64,000 nucleotides of DNA from Capnocytophaga catalasegens (GCF_026005215.1 NZ_BPMA01000018.1:60773-124772); one strand, 5' to 3'. Shown: positions 1-9,020, numbered from the stretch's first letter. The notes: a model not told the origin generated them from the sequence alone. Numbers and translations are program-made.

Positions 1-524
1 GTGAGGCTTTTGACAAGACTGCTAAAATACTCGGATTACCTTATCCTGGAGGACCTTTAATTGACCTATATGCTCAACAAGGTAATCCAACTGCTTTTTC
101 TTTTCCTAAACCCAATGTTGAAGGGCTAAATTTCAGTTTTTCAGGACTGAAAACATCTATTTTGTATTTTATTCAGAAAAAAACACAAGAAAATCCAACT
201 TTCATTGAAGAAAATTTACCTGATATTTGTGCGTCTGTACAAAATACAATTATTGAAATTATTATGTTAAAACTTCGAAAGGCAGTAGCACAAACTGGAA
301 TTACTCAAATAGCAATTGGAGGTGGTGTTTCTGCAAATTCTGGTATTCGTAATGCTCTAAATAATGAAGAAAAATATGGTTGGACGACTTTTATTCCGCG
401 TTTTGAATATTGTACCGATAATGCCGCTATGATTGGTATTGCCGCATATTTTAAATATTTACAAAAAGATTTTGCCTCGATGGATATTACTGCACAAGCA
501 AGAATGATGATTGATAAATCGTAA
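1..524 (+). CDS. tsaD: TsaD, tRNA N6-threonylcarbamoyladenosine transferase subunit (3' part only)
   Basis: The gene enters from the left edge; the frame is read from base 3 and gives about 173 residues to the stop. TsaD transfers the threonylcarbamoyl group to A37 of ANN-decoding tRNAs in the cytoplasm, with TsaB and TsaE. The first visible residues (EAFDKTAKILGLPYPGGP) match the conserved family block that follows the metal-binding core. Further on are FSFSGLKTS, AIGGGVSANSGIR and a C-terminal YCTDNAAMIG block, all typical of the ASKHA fold of TsaD. The N-terminal metal-binding histidines lie outside the window. Identification is secure. Confidence 0.93.
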   Translation, partial: EAFDKTAKILGLPYPGGPLIDLYAQQGNPTAFSFPKPNVEGLNFSFSGLKTSILYFIQKKTQENPTFIEENLPDICASVQNTIIEIIMLKLRKAVAQTGITQIAIGGGVSANSGIRNALNNEEKYGWTTFIPRFEYCTDNAAMIGIAAYFKYLQKDFASMDITAQARMMIDKS

Positions 525-602
525 TTTTTAAAAGTAATTATTCTTAAAAACGCATCACTATTTGATTTAAAAACATTACTTTTGTTGCCAAAATAAAATA
601 TT

Positions 603-1733
603 ATGAATATTGCGATTGTTTGTTATCCTACCTTTGGGGGGAGTGGCGTTGTGGCTACTGAACTGGGAATTGCCTTAGCTCAAAAAGGACATCAAGTGCA
701 TTTTATCACGTATAGTCAGCCTGTAAGACTTGCCCATTTTTATAGAAATATCCATTTTCATGAAGTTCATGTAGAAGAATATCCTTTGTTTCACTATCAG
801 CCGTATGAGTTAGCCCTTTCTAGTAAAATTGTTGAAGTGGTGAAAAAATTCGGTATTCAAATTATTCATGCACACTATGCAATTCCGCATGCATACGCTG
901 GATATATGGCAAAACAAATCTTAAACGAAGAAGGTATTGATATTTCAATAATTACAACCTTACATGGAACTGATATTACGCTTGTTGGTAATCATCCATA
1001 TTACAAAACTGCTGTAAATTTCAGTATCAATGCGTCTGATGTTGTAACTTCGGTATCAGAGAGTTTGAAAAAAGATACATTAGAATTATTCAATATCAAA
1101 AAAGAAATACACGTAATTCCCAATTTTATCAATCTGAACAAATATAAACAAATCCCTTCAGTTTGTAAACGAAGCGCCGTTGCCACTACAGACGAATTTG
1201 TTATCACTCACATTAGTAATTTCAGAAAAGTGAAACGTACACAAGATGTAGTTCGTATTTTCGAACTTATTCTACAAGAAAAACCTGCCAAACTGGTGAT
1301 GGCGGGTGATGGTCCGGAACGTGAATCAACCGAAGAACTTTGTAATAAAATGGAAATTGCAGACAAAGTTATCTTCTTAGGCAATTATTTGAATATAAAC
1401 GAAATACTTTGTTTTTCAGATTTGTTTTTAATTCCGTCTGAGTCAGAAAGTTTTGGGCTGGCAGCCTTAGAAGCAATGGCGATGGGTGTTCCTGTTATTT
1501 CGAGTAATGCAGGTGGACTTGGCGAGGTAAACAAAAATGGATATTCTGGGTATTTAAGCCCTATTGGAGATGTTGCTCAAATGGCACAAAAGGCACTTTC
1601 TATTTTGAGTTCGCTTGAAATTTTAAAAAAATTCAAAAAACAAGCTAAAAAACAAGCTATGCTTTTTGATGAAGAAAAAATAATTCCGATGTATGAGGAT
1701 ATTTATCAAAATATTATAGATAAAACTTTTTGA
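603..1733 (+). CDS. bshA: BshA, N-acetyl-alpha-D-glucosaminyl L-malate synthase
   Basis: A GT4 glycosyltransferase of 376 residues. BshA joins UDP-GlcNAc to L-malate in the first step of bacillithiol synthesis, the main low-molecular-weight thiol in many Flavobacteria. The N-terminus (CYPTFGGSGVVATELG) and the following HFITYSQPVRL and HAHYAIPHAYAGYMA blocks are characteristic of BshA rather than of polysaccharide GT4 enzymes. The C-terminal domain carries the nucleotide-sugar ESESFGLAALEAMA motif. The gene stands alone between tsaD and a convergent gcvT. A possible -7 box (TACTTTTG, 577-584) lies just upstream, but I see no well-spaced -33 element. No bshB or bshC is in the window. Confidence 0.92.
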   Translation: MNIAIVCYPTFGGSGVVATELGIALAQKGHQVHFITYSQPVRLAHFYRNIHFHEVHVEEYPLFHYQPYELALSSKIVEVVKKFGIQIIHAHYAIPHAYAGYMAKQILNEEGIDISIITTLHGTDITLVGNHPYYKTAVNFSINASDVVTSVSESLKKDTLELFNIKKEIHVIPNFINLNKYKQIPSVCKRSAVATTDEFVITHISNFRKVKRTQDVVRIFELILQEKPAKLVMAGDGPERESTEELCNKMEIADKVIFLGNYLNINEILCFSDLFLIPSESESFGLAALEAMAMGVPVISSNAGGLGEVNKNGYSGYLSPIGDVAQMAQKALSILSSLEILKKFKKQAKKQAMLFDEEKIIPMYEDIYQNIIDKTF

Positions 1734-1785
1734 AAACAAGCCTTTTATTTACAAATTATATAACAGCATAAGCTATTTAATTAAA

Positions 1786-1814
1786 AAAAGATGCCTCTAC
1801 AAAAGGCATCTTTT
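1786..1814. terminator. Bidirectional hairpin terminator between bshA and gcvT
   Basis: A ten-base-pair inverted repeat, AAAAGATGCC and GGCATCTTTT, encloses a nine-base loop. It sits between two convergent genes with A/T runs on both sides, so it can serve both strands. Confidence 0.8.
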
Positions 1815-1842
1815 AAATGAAATAGTATGTAAAATAAAATAA

Positions 1843-2928
1843 TTAGTCTTTTTTGTAGAAAGGTAGTTTTACCACTTTGGCAGGTATATTTTTATTTCTG
1901 ATTTGAATAAAAATTTCACTTCCTACCGATGCGTATTGTATGGGGACATACCCTAATCCAATGCCGATACCCAACGAAGGCGACATTGTCCCACTGGTTA
2001 CTTTTCCAATTACATTTCCGTCAGCATCTACAATTTGGTAATCGTGGCGCGGAATGGCTTTTTCTTTCATTTCAAAGGCAATTAACTTACGCGTAACGCC
2101 AGCTTCTTTTTGTTTTTTCAAGAAATCGGTATCAATAAAGTCTTTGGTGAATTTGGTAATCCACCCCAAGCCTGCTTCAAGTGGCGAGGTTGTATCGTCA
2201 ATATCATTTCCGTAGAGACAATATCCCATCTCTAAGCGAAGTGTATCACGAGCGGCAAGTCCAATGGGTTTTATTCCATACGATTTACCCGCTTCAAATA
2301 CTTTGTCCCAAAGTTTTTGGGCATCTTCATTTTTTACATATACTTCAAATCCGCCACTGCCTGTATATCCTGTTGCAGAGATAATAACCTGTGGAATTCC
2401 TGCAAAATCACCTATTGTAAAGTGATAAAATGGAATAGCTGCCAAATTGATTTGGGTAAGCGATTGCATAGCCTCTACGGCTTTGGGACCTTGAATTGCA
2501 AGCAACGAATACTGGTCTGAACAATTTTCGAGTATAGCTCCAAATGTGTTATGTTGGTTTATCCATTGCCAGTCTTTATCAATATTCGAGGCATTGACCA
2601 CAAGCATATAATTTTCATCAGCAATTTTATAAATGATTAAATCATCAATTATACCTCCTTTACCATTGGGCATACAACTATATTGCGCTCGCCCATCAAC
2701 TAATGTAGAAGCATCGTTGGAAGTTACCTTCTGAATAAGGTCTAAAGCTCCTTTTCCTTTGACAAAGAATTCGCCCATATGACTTACATCGAATACACCT
2801 ACACCAGTGCGAACAGTCTGATGTTCGGCGTTAACCCCTTCGTATTGCACGGGCATATTGAACCCAGCAAAAGGAACCATTTTAGCTCCTAAGGCATTAT
2901 GTACATCGTTTAATGTGATATTTTTCAT
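1843..2928 (-). CDS. gcvT: GcvT, aminomethyltransferase (T-protein of glycine cleavage)
   Basis: A 361-residue protein of normal length for GcvT, which takes the aminomethyl group from lipoylated GcvH and, with tetrahydrofolate, releases ammonia and forms 5,10-methylene-THF. Family blocks are seen in order: [16 protein letters not shown] near the N-terminus, [24 protein letters not shown] with the catalytic aspartate, [14 protein letters not shown], and the C-terminal barrel with [18 protein letters not shown]. The gene stands alone; gcvH and gcvP are not nearby. Transcription probably starts from the promoter at 2956-2985. I looked for a glycine riboswitch upstream and saw none. Confidence 0.95.
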   Translation of the reverse strand: MKNITLNDVHNALGAKMVPFAGFNMPVQYEGVNAEHQTVRTGVGVFDVSHMGEFFVKGKGALDLIQKVTSNDASTLVDGRAQYSCMPNGKGGIIDDLIIYKIADENYMLVVNASNIDKDWQWINQHNTFGAILENCSDQYSLLAIQGPKAVEAMQSLTQINLAAIPFYHFTIGDFAGIPQVIISATGYTGSGGFEVYVKNEDAQKLWDKVFEAGKSYGIKPIGLAARDTLRLEMGYCLYGNDIDDTTSPLEAGLGWITKFTKDFIDTDFLKKQKEAGVTRKLIAFEMKEKAIPRHDYQIVDADGNVIGKVTSGTMSPSLGIGIGLGYVPIQYASVGSEIFIQIRNKNIPAKVVKLPFYKKD

Positions 2929-2955
2929 AAAAAATCATTGTTGATAATCTGAGAC

Positions 2956-2985
2956 CAAAGGTACAATTATTTTTTTAGATACCAA
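2956..2985 (-). promoter_or_regulatory. Bacteroidetes-type promoter for gcvT
   Basis: Read on the minus strand there is TTG, 19 nt, then TACCTTTG, matching the Bacteroidetes sigma consensus (TTG / TAnnTTTG with 19-21 nt spacing). The -7 box ends 27 nt before the gcvT start codon. Confidence 0.65.
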
Positions 2986-3075
2986 TTGTTTTTTCAAAAA
3001 ACTTTTTACAGCGTTCCGCATCTGTTTATTCAAAATAAAAGCGTAATTTTGCTAAATTTTTGAACTATTTCACTA

Positions 3076-3807
3076 ATGAAACTTATAAAATATCTCTTTT
3101 GGGCTATTTGGCGCAGTTGGTTTTATACCCTTGTTTTTATACTTACAGTTACCTTGGCTCCTGTGCTACTTGTGCTTATGCTTCGAGCGCCTTGGTACGG
3201 AGCGCTGTACTTTGTAGGACGCCATTTTTGGGCTACACCTATATTGTATGGGATGGGATTTTTACCTCGTATTAAAAAACATCAGCGTCTTGAAACTTCT
3301 AAAAGTTATGTTCTTATTGCCAATCATACTAGTATGATGGATATTATGTTGATGTTTTACATCAGCAAAACACCTTTTGTTTTTGTTGGGAAAAAAGAGT
3401 TAGGCGATTTACCTATTTTTGGTTATTTTTATAAACGTGTAGCTATTTTGGTCGATAGAAATAGCCCCGAAAGCCGAAAAGCTGTCTATGCTTCTGCAAA
3501 GGAGCGTATGGACAGAGGGCTGAGTATTTGCATTTTTCCCGAAGGAGGCGTACCTGACGAAAAAGTAGTCTTAGCTCCTTTCAAAGACGGAGCTTTTCGC
3601 TTAGCGATAGATTATCAAATACCACTTGTTCCGATGATTTTTTACGATTGTAAAAAGCGCTTTCCGTTTCGATTCTTTTCAGGAAAAATGGGGATAATGC
3701 GGGCTGAAGTATTCCCTTTTATTTCTACCGAAGGATACACACAAGAGCAACGAAGTGAATTAAAAGAAAAAACCTATCGCTTTATGCTAGAAAAATTGAC
3801 TCGCTAA
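3076..3807 (+). CDS. plsC: 1-acyl-sn-glycerol-3-phosphate acyltransferase (PlsC family)
   Basis: A 243-residue membrane-anchored acyltransferase that makes phosphatidic acid from lysophosphatidic acid and an acyl donor. The first 50 residues hold one or two hydrophobic segments. The catalytic H-x4-D motif is NHTSMMD (about residue 84), followed by the FPEGG substrate motif and VPMIFYDCKKRF, as in AGPAT enzymes. A -7-like box TAATTTTG (3044-3051) lies upstream. The gene diverges from gcvT. The family contains several acyl-acceptor specificities, so the exact substrate is inferred. Confidence 0.88.
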   Translation: MKLIKYLFWAIWRSWFYTLVFILTVTLAPVLLVLMLRAPWYGALYFVGRHFWATPILYGMGFLPRIKKHQRLETSKSYVLIANHTSMMDIMLMFYISKTPFVFVGKKELGDLPIFGYFYKRVAILVDRNSPESRKAVYASAKERMDRGLSICIFPEGGVPDEKVVLAPFKDGAFRLAIDYQIPLVPMIFYDCKKRFPFRFFSGKMGIMRAEVFPFISTEGYTQEQRSELKEKTYRFMLEKLTR

Positions 3808-3983
3808 GTATAAACACTTACCTTCTGTATAATAATTTTTAGCTTTTTTACTAAAAAAATCGCAGGCAATGTTTTTTTTGATAGAAAATAATTTTCAATC
3901 TAAATAACAACTTGCCCACGATACTTAAAAAGAAAGCATGCACAAAATTTCCGTAAGCGAATTGGGTTTGTTTACCTGTTGGT

Positions 3984-4127
3984 TTATTGCTCCAATTCTT
4001 GATTGATATTTCTGATTAGCCGGTCAAACTTGTCTTTGCCCTGCAAAAAAGCTAATGAGTTAATGGTCTGCATAAGTTTTTTGAACACTTCGTACATTTT
4101 ACTACGTGCCACTTTGCTCACTTCCAT
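3984..4127 (-). pseudogene. Remnant of a DUF6261 gene (C-terminal end)
   Basis: A 47-codon open frame from an ATG at 4127. It contains VFKKLMQTINSLAFLQGKDK followed by FDRLIRNINQELEQ, a pattern like the C-terminus of DUF6261 proteins (a tyrosine-led helix, 'INALA', a short G/D turn, then another helix). The remaining roughly 200 residues are missing because transketolase ends only 40 bp upstream. It lies in the 360-bp space between plsC and the transketolase gene. A true small protein cannot be excluded. The assignment rests on pattern likeness to the intact copies in this window. Confidence 0.45.
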
Positions 4128-4167
4128 TTTTATTATACAAAATAATATTTCTTTGAATTTAAAACTT

Positions 4168-5118
4168 TTATTTCCTTTTTAAAACTTTCATAACGGCGGT
4201 AATCACACCATCTTTGTTCAATCCATATTTCTTCATTAGGGCACCAGGAGTTCCTGACTCTCCAAAAGTATCATTAACGGCGACAAATTCTTGTGGAGTA
4301 GGTAATTTTTGTACCAAAACACGAGCTACACTTTCTCCTAACCCTCCGTAGTAATTATGCTCTTCGCAAGTAACAACGGCTCCTGTCTTTGTTGCTGATT
4401 TTATGACGATTTCTTCATCCAAAGGCTTGATTGTGTGAATGTTTATCACTTCCGCAGAAATGCCTTGCTTTTCTAGATCGTCGGCGGCAAGTAAAGCTTC
4501 CCAAACCAAATGCCCCGTTGCTATAATCGTAACGTCTGTACCTTCGGTTAGTTGAATTCCCTTTCCGATTTCGAATTTTTGATTTTCGGGGGTAAAATTA
4601 GCTACTGCAGGACGTCCAAAACGCAAATAAACTGGCCCAACATAGTCCGCAATGGTGATAGTCGCAGCTTTGGTCTGATTATAATCACACGGATTGATAA
4701 CAACCATTCCTGGGAGCATCTTCATCAGTCCAATATCTTCTAAAATCTGATGTGTAGCCCCATCTTCTCCGAGAGTAAGACCGGCGTGCGAAGCACAAAT
4801 CTTCACGTTTTTGCCCGAATAGGCTATCGACTGACGGATTTGGTCATAAACTCGTCCCGTAGAGAAGGCTGCAAATGTACCTGTAAACGGAATCTTTCCG
4901 CCAATGGTAAGCCCCGCTGCGATTCCCATCATATTGGCTTCGGCAATACCTATTTGAAAAAATCGTTCGGGATTTTCTTCAATAAATTTTTCCATTTTGA
5001 GCGAACCTATAAGGTCAGCACACAATGCTACTACATTAGGATTGGTACGCCCCAATTCCGCTAATCCTGCACCAAAACCACTACGTGTGTCCTTCTTTCC
5101 TGTGTCTGTGTATTTCAT
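4168..5118 (-). CDS. Transketolase, C-terminal subunit
   Basis: A 316-residue protein carrying the pyrimidine-binding and C-terminal domains of transketolase, a thiamine-diphosphate enzyme of the pentose phosphate pathway. Visible blocks are QIGIAEANMMGIAAGL (the glutamate that activates the cofactor), HAGLTLGEDGATHQILEDIG, and CEEHNYYGGLGESVA in the C-terminal domain. It needs the separate N-terminal subunit for activity. That partner is at 12342-13187 on the same strand, 7.2 kb upstream, whereas in most organisms with a split enzyme the two genes are adjacent. A broken antitoxin gene and a 14-bp repeat lie directly upstream. Confidence 0.92.
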   Translation of the reverse strand: MKYTDTGKKDTRSGFGAGLAELGRTNPNVVALCADLIGSLKMEKFIEENPERFFQIGIAEANMMGIAAGLTIGGKIPFTGTFAAFSTGRVYDQIRQSIAYSGKNVKICASHAGLTLGEDGATHQILEDIGLMKMLPGMVVINPCDYNQTKAATITIADYVGPVYLRFGRPAVANFTPENQKFEIGKGIQLTEGTDVTIIATGHLVWEALLAADDLEKQGISAEVINIHTIKPLDEEIVIKSATKTGAVVTCEEHNYYGGLGESVARVLVQKLPTPQEFVAVNDTFGESGTPGALMKKYGLNKDGVITAVMKVLKRK

Positions 5119-5139
5119 AAACTAAATGTATTTCTTTGT

Positions 5140-5177
5140 TTGTTATTGATTATTTGTTATTGATTATTTGTTATTTA
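5140..5177. repeat. 14-bp tandem repeat upstream of transketolase C-subunit
   Basis: The unit TTGTTATTGATTAT occurs twice exactly (5140-5153, 5154-5167), followed by a partial third copy. It lies 22 bp before the transketolase start, so it could influence the leader of that mRNA. Confidence 0.7.
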
Positions 5178-5410
5178 TACTATATAATTGATATAATCTT
5201 CCTTATCTTTTTCAATGTCCAAAGGAATAGTTTCTCCATCAGAAATACTTTTAACGAATGGCGAAATTTTGATTTGTTATTTTACATCATCTTCACCGAG
5301 TATCTGTAAGTAATCCGTTATCAATTGAGAAAGACTTATCTTTTTTTACTTAGCATATTTGGTAGCTTATCTATAATTGACTCGTCTACTTTTATAGTTA
5401 ATATATTCAT
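5175..5410 (-). pseudogene. Broken antitoxin gene (DUF6364-like)
   Basis: Starting at an ATG at 5410 the frame reads MNILTIKVDESIIDKLPNML and then ends in a run of A residues. A shift of frame continues as SQLITDYLQILGEDDVK, then a stop codon, then QIKISPFVKSISDGETIPLD and finally DYINYIV before a second stop. The order (ribbon-helix-helix-like start, 'SxSxLIxxYL', then 'ISPFVKS', then an acidic 'DY' tail) is that of the DUF6364 antitoxins of Bacteroidetes. At least one frameshift and one internal stop are present, and there is no toxin gene beside it. I infer a decayed orphan antitoxin. Confidence 0.6.
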
Positions 5411-5438
5411 TTTAACTTAACTTTGTTTTTTCTTTTTC

Positions 5439-6680
5439 TTACTTCAATTCTGTCAATACTTTTTCGAGTCGCGGTAATACGTCCTTGATGTCTTGTAAGG
5501 AGCAGCCACCTACCGAAGCTCTGAACCAAGGCATTTGACGCGAATTACCAAACGCCGAGAAAGGAACTAACGCCATTCCTGCATTTTTTATGAGATAGAA
5601 TACCAAGTCCGACGAATCTTGTATCGATTGGTGCTTCCCTATATAGTCGAGCTTGATTGTCAAGTACAAAGCACCCATTGGCTTGATGCTATCTACCGCA
5701 AATCCTTTCTTTTTGAGGTCTTGAATACCGCGGTGTAAGGTTTCTAAGCTGGTTTGTATCTTCGCTTTGAAGTCAGCTACAAAATCGTTTACCGAATGGG
5801 AGTCTTTCAGAAAGTCAGCCATTGCTTGTTGTTCCGGTTTGGGAGCCCACGCTCCTATGTGCGTCAGTAATGCCGCCATTTTGGAGATTACTAACGAAGG
5901 ACCAAAGCACCAACCTACACGAACACCTGTCGCAGCAAAGCATTTCGATGACCCATCAATAAAAATGGTATAATCCTTCATTTCGGGCATCAAACTCACG
6001 GGGTTAAAATGTTCCTCGCCAAAGGTAAGCATTGCATAAATCTGGTCATACATTAGGTAGAGCGGTTTCTGTCCTTTGTCCCGACGTCTGTTTTCTTGAA
6101 CGATTAGCTCACATATCTCTAAAAGCTGCGTTTTTGAGAACATCGTTCCGGTGGGGTTCAAAGGCGAACACAAAGCGATGAGTACCGCTTCTGAAAGGTG
6201 TGGTTTTAGCTCCTGAGCCGTAGGTAGAAAATTATTTTCCGGAAGGGTTTCTATCTCAATCTTCTGTGCCGAATTCAAATACGTATAATGGTTATTATTC
6301 CACGAAGGCACGGGATAAATTACCTTATCATTTTCATCAACAATGGTCTTAAACGTAGCGTAAATCAACGGTCTTGACCCTCCGGCGACGAGAATATCAC
6401 TGGCGGGGTAGTCCAACTGATAGCGGTTCTTTAAATCTGAAGAAACGCTCTGCCGTAATGATAGCAATCCGCTGGCTGGCGGATAGTTGGTCAAGTTATC
6501 GGTGTACGCCTGTTGGATTCCATTTTTGAGAGCCAACGGAATGGGATAAATATGGGAGTCCAAATCTCCGATAGTTAGGTTTGTTATCTTCTCGCCTTTG
6601 GCTTTTAAATCATTTACCTCATTCCCAATTTTAACAATCTCAGAACCAATTAAATGTTGTGCTAATTTTGATACTTTCAT
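5439..6680 (-). CDS. PLP-dependent class I/II aminotransferase
   Basis: A 413-residue fold-type I aminotransferase. It contains CSPLNPTGTMF, an aspartate and tyrosine in YLMYDQIYAM, the lysine that binds pyridoxal phosphate in DGSSKCFAATGVRVGW, and a C-terminal WFRASVGG with the carboxylate-binding arginine. The order and spacing fit aspartate/aromatic aminotransferases of the AspC-like group, but the amino-acid substrate cannot be fixed from sequence alone. It may share transcription with the lipoprotein gene upstream (51-bp gap). Confidence 0.85.
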   Translation of the reverse strand: MKVSKLAQHLIGSEIVKIGNEVNDLKAKGEKITNLTIGDLDSHIYPIPLALKNGIQQAYTDNLTNYPPASGLLSLRQSVSSDLKNRYQLDYPASDILVAGGSRPLIYATFKTIVDENDKVIYPVPSWNNNHYTYLNSAQKIEIETLPENNFLPTAQELKPHLSEAVLIALCSPLNPTGTMFSKTQLLEICELIVQENRRRDKGQKPLYLMYDQIYAMLTFGEEHFNPVSLMPEMKDYTIFIDGSSKCFAATGVRVGWCFGPSLVISKMAALLTHIGAWAPKPEQQAMADFLKDSHSVNDFVADFKAKIQTSLETLHRGIQDLKKKGFAVDSIKPMGALYLTIKLDYIGKHQSIQDSSDLVFYLIKNAGMALVPFSAFGNSRQMPWFRASVGGCSLQDIKDVLPRLEKVLTELK

Positions 6681-6730
6681 TATGTTTTAACTTTTTAATT
6701 CTCCAAATCTGTAATCGTTTTTTTACCTCT

Positions 6731-7171
6731 CTATTTTTTGCAGTATGGAACAGTAAACTTACCAGTAGCTTTATTTCCGTTGATGGTTTCTGCTTCTATC
6801 CAAATGGTAAAACTCGTATCTGTATACTCATATTTTACACTGCTATTGAGGGCATTCATTGATTTGTTCTTAGAATTGAAAACAACATTTAGCTCATTCG
6901 ATGTAGAGTTCTTTGGGATAGTTACCGAAATATAATCTACAAAATCAATAACCTTGGAATTGCAATCACTTTCGTGAGGTGTAATATTTACAAAAATAGA
7001 ATTATCACTATCGAAAGCCTTTCCACCTTTTGCTGTGAAATTTTGTCCATTTGTAATCCAAGTAAGTGGACTATCATTCCTATCATCTGATGAGTTATTA
7101 TTATCTTTTGAACAAGAAACGTTCAAAAATAATAGTCCCATTAACGTAATCTGTGTAATTTTCTTTAACAT
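6731..7171 (-). CDS. Small secreted lipoprotein, unknown function
   Basis: 146 residues. The N-terminus is a lipoprotein signal (MLKKITQITLMGLLFLNVSC), with the lipid-bearing cysteine at residue 20, followed by a low-complexity KDNNNSSDDRND linker. The rest looks like a single beta-rich domain: TWITNGQNFTAKGGKAF, then alternating strands ending in ATGKFTVPYC. This resembles the many small Bacteroidetes lipoproteins (DUF6252-type), but I would not name a family firmly. It is probably anchored in the outer membrane or periplasm. No function is claimed. Confidence 0.65.
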   Translation of the reverse strand: MLKKITQITLMGLLFLNVSCSKDNNNSSDDRNDSPLTWITNGQNFTAKGGKAFDSDNSIFVNITPHESDCNSKVIDFVDYISVTIPKNSTSNELNVVFNSKNKSMNALNSSVKYEYTDTSFTIWIEAETINGNKATGKFTVPYCKK

Positions 7172-7443
7172 TGCTAATTGTTTTATATTTAATAATTTAT
7201 TTTACTTAAAAATTGTAATCCAATCAATTGGTTTATAAATTGCATTTTTAGAATTCAAATACCATTTTTTACTCTGCATTTCCGTAGCCTAACATTATAG
7301 GTTATTTTCATCGCTATAGAAATAAGAAACCCATAGTTTGTAACTATTTTTGCTTATTTTTCTGCTCCGATTCCAAATGTTGGAGTAAATTCATTCGATT
7401 ATTATCTTAAAATACAAAATTTATTTCCTTTATTTATACAAAA

Positions 7444-8037
7444 CTATCCTGGGTCTTCGCTATGATACTCCATTTTGTTGATTAAATTTTTATCATTATA
7501 ATAAAGTATCAAATAATCTGATAATCCACCACCTTCTATAATAGTATTTTTTTCAGTATCGGTAGTAATCTCAAATCTATCCCACTCAATAACTTCCTTT
7601 TTTAAGGAAAATTTTAATATATTGGTACTTGGAGGCAACTTTTCAAACCAACCCTCTCCATCAGTCTCTACTTTTACTTCAATAATGCCGTCTATCTGTT
7701 CTTTTTTCAATTGTGTAACTTCTCCTTTGGTAGTTCCATCACCACGAAAGTATGCGTGATAAACAAAAGTCCAGCTATCACTAAAAAAAGCACTTAAATT
7801 AGCTCCTTTTTCGAGTGTTTGTAAAAATTCAACCGTATGAGAAGGGTGGATATTGGTATCTGGAAGTATATCTTTCTCTTCACCGAACGATTTTTCTTCA
7901 CTTTCAGTTATTATTTCTTCTTCTATAATATCTGAAATAGGATTTTCCTCTTCTTGAACCATCTGATTGGTTGCATTACGACACGAACTAAATAAAAAAG
8001 CTATGAAAAAGATACTAATAAAAATAGTTTTTTGCAT
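7444..8037 (-). CDS. Putative lipoprotein, unknown function
   Basis: 197 residues beginning with a lipoprotein signal (MQKTIFISIFFIAFLFSSC, cysteine at 19). A very acidic stretch of about 35 residues follows (EEENPISDIIEEEIITESEE), which looks like a flexible linker. The remainder has short beta-strand segments such as SDSWTFVYHAYFRGDGTTKG and WDRFEITTDTEKN. No known domain is recognised. It is followed on the same strand, 11 bp upstream, by the DUF6261 gene, so the two are probably co-transcribed. The 271 bp between it and the next lipoprotein hold nothing I can identify. Confidence 0.6.
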   Translation of the reverse strand: MQKTIFISIFFIAFLFSSCRNATNQMVQEEENPISDIIEEEIITESEEKSFGEEKDILPDTNIHPSHTVEFLQTLEKGANLSAFFSDSWTFVYHAYFRGDGTTKGEVTQLKKEQIDGIIEVKVETDGEGWFEKLPPSTNILKFSLKKEVIEWDRFEITTDTEKNTIIEGGGLSDYLILYYNDKNLINKMEYHSEDPG

Positions 8038-8048
8038 AAAAACCTAAA

Positions 8049-8807
8049 TTATTTTACATTTTCCAAAGTTTCTTTTTCTCCTTTGCCTTTTCTACCACTC
8101 CGAACTGCCAGAATATCAGCGTAATACTTACGGCTGTTGTTCATCACGTCCAAAACTTTTTTGTAGTACTCATCTTGCTTCACATCGGCTAAGGTTTCAA
8201 TATATTTTGTCATTTTCCGATAGATGGCAGTCATCTCCTTACGCAATTCACGCGAATTTAGCGTCTCTTTTTGTAGCATCAGAAACGAGCGATGAGCAAA
8301 AACATCATTAAAAGCCTTGTTGGTCTTTTCCAGTTCGGTAACAAATTCCCCGATTCTTAGTGTTTTCACGTGCGGAGCATATTTGTCGGACTGCAATGTA
8401 GAAACTAAAGTGCTAATTAGGCTTGTTTCTTTCTCGTATCCTTCCTTGGAAGCGTTTTTATAGACGTCGATAACTATTTTCAGTGCCTCGTAAGCGTTCT
8501 TCTGAACGGCGTTCTTAGTAGCTCGATAAGGCTTAATACTATCTCTAAGTGCCTGAAAGTCGATGTCACGAACCTTGTCCAATTCGGCTATTTTTTTAGA
8601 CTCTTCGGTAGCTCGGAATTGCTCAAGCGACCTATTATAGCTCGGAATTAGCTCTTTCAAACCATCGAAAAGCATCTTAAAGTCCGCATCGGTTTCTTCA
8701 CTTAGTGAAGTCTTTCCAAAATCTTCATAAAATCGGGTAATAAATTGCCCAAACTCTGCCTGATGTAGCCCGTGTAAGTCTACCGTAATCAATTTGTTTG
8801 CACTCAT
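8049..8807 (-). CDS. DUF6261 family protein
   Basis: 252 residues, almost entirely helical, with no signal peptide or membrane segment. The pattern LHGLHQAEFGQFITRFYEDF at the N-terminus, a middle 'Y.ATKN' segment, KTNKAFNDVFAHR, and a C-terminal IYRKMTKYIETLADVKQDEY are typical of DUF6261, a family of unknown function found mainly in Bacteroidetes, often in several dispersed copies. The C-terminus is basic (RSGRKGKG). Related copies in this window are at 39854-40555 and 62981-63736, with a remnant at 3984-4127. A promoter lies about 105 nt upstream, giving a long leader. Confidence 0.75.
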   Translation of the reverse strand: MSANKLITVDLHGLHQAEFGQFITRFYEDFGKTSLSEETDADFKMLFDGLKELIPSYNRSLEQFRATEESKKIAELDKVRDIDFQALRDSIKPYRATKNAVQKNAYEALKIVIDVYKNASKEGYEKETSLISTLVSTLQSDKYAPHVKTLRIGEFVTELEKTNKAFNDVFAHRSFLMLQKETLNSRELRKEMTAIYRKMTKYIETLADVKQDEYYKKVLDVMNNSRKYYADILAVRSGRKGKGEKETLENVK

Positions 8808-8913
8808 AATAAAAAATTTTAAATTACTAATTAGTATTCTATGTTCCGAATTTCGGTTACTGAGTTGATAACCTAAAACCTACCCTCCGCACATTGGGAA
8901 GGAGATTTCGCCT

Positions 8914-8944
8914 CAAAGGTACTTATTTTTTTATTCAAAAACAA
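8914..8944 (-). promoter_or_regulatory. Promoter and long leader of the DUF6261 gene
   Basis: On the minus strand there is TTG, 20 nt, then TACCTTTG. The -7 box ends about 107 nt before the ATG at 8807. The predicted leader contains a CTCC/GGAG pair, two GGTT direct repeats and an imperfect palindrome ACCGAAATTCGGA, so it could be structured. Confidence 0.5.
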
Positions 8945-9020
8945 GCATTTAGAATGTTAAAACTCACTTTTAGCTTTATTTTTACTAATTTTTAAGATGG
9001 ATACTCAATAGCTGCCACTA

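Noticed and set aside
2929..3075. A glycine riboswitch upstream of gcvT
   Set aside because: The leader predicted from the promoter is under 30 nt and shows no tandem aptamer elements.
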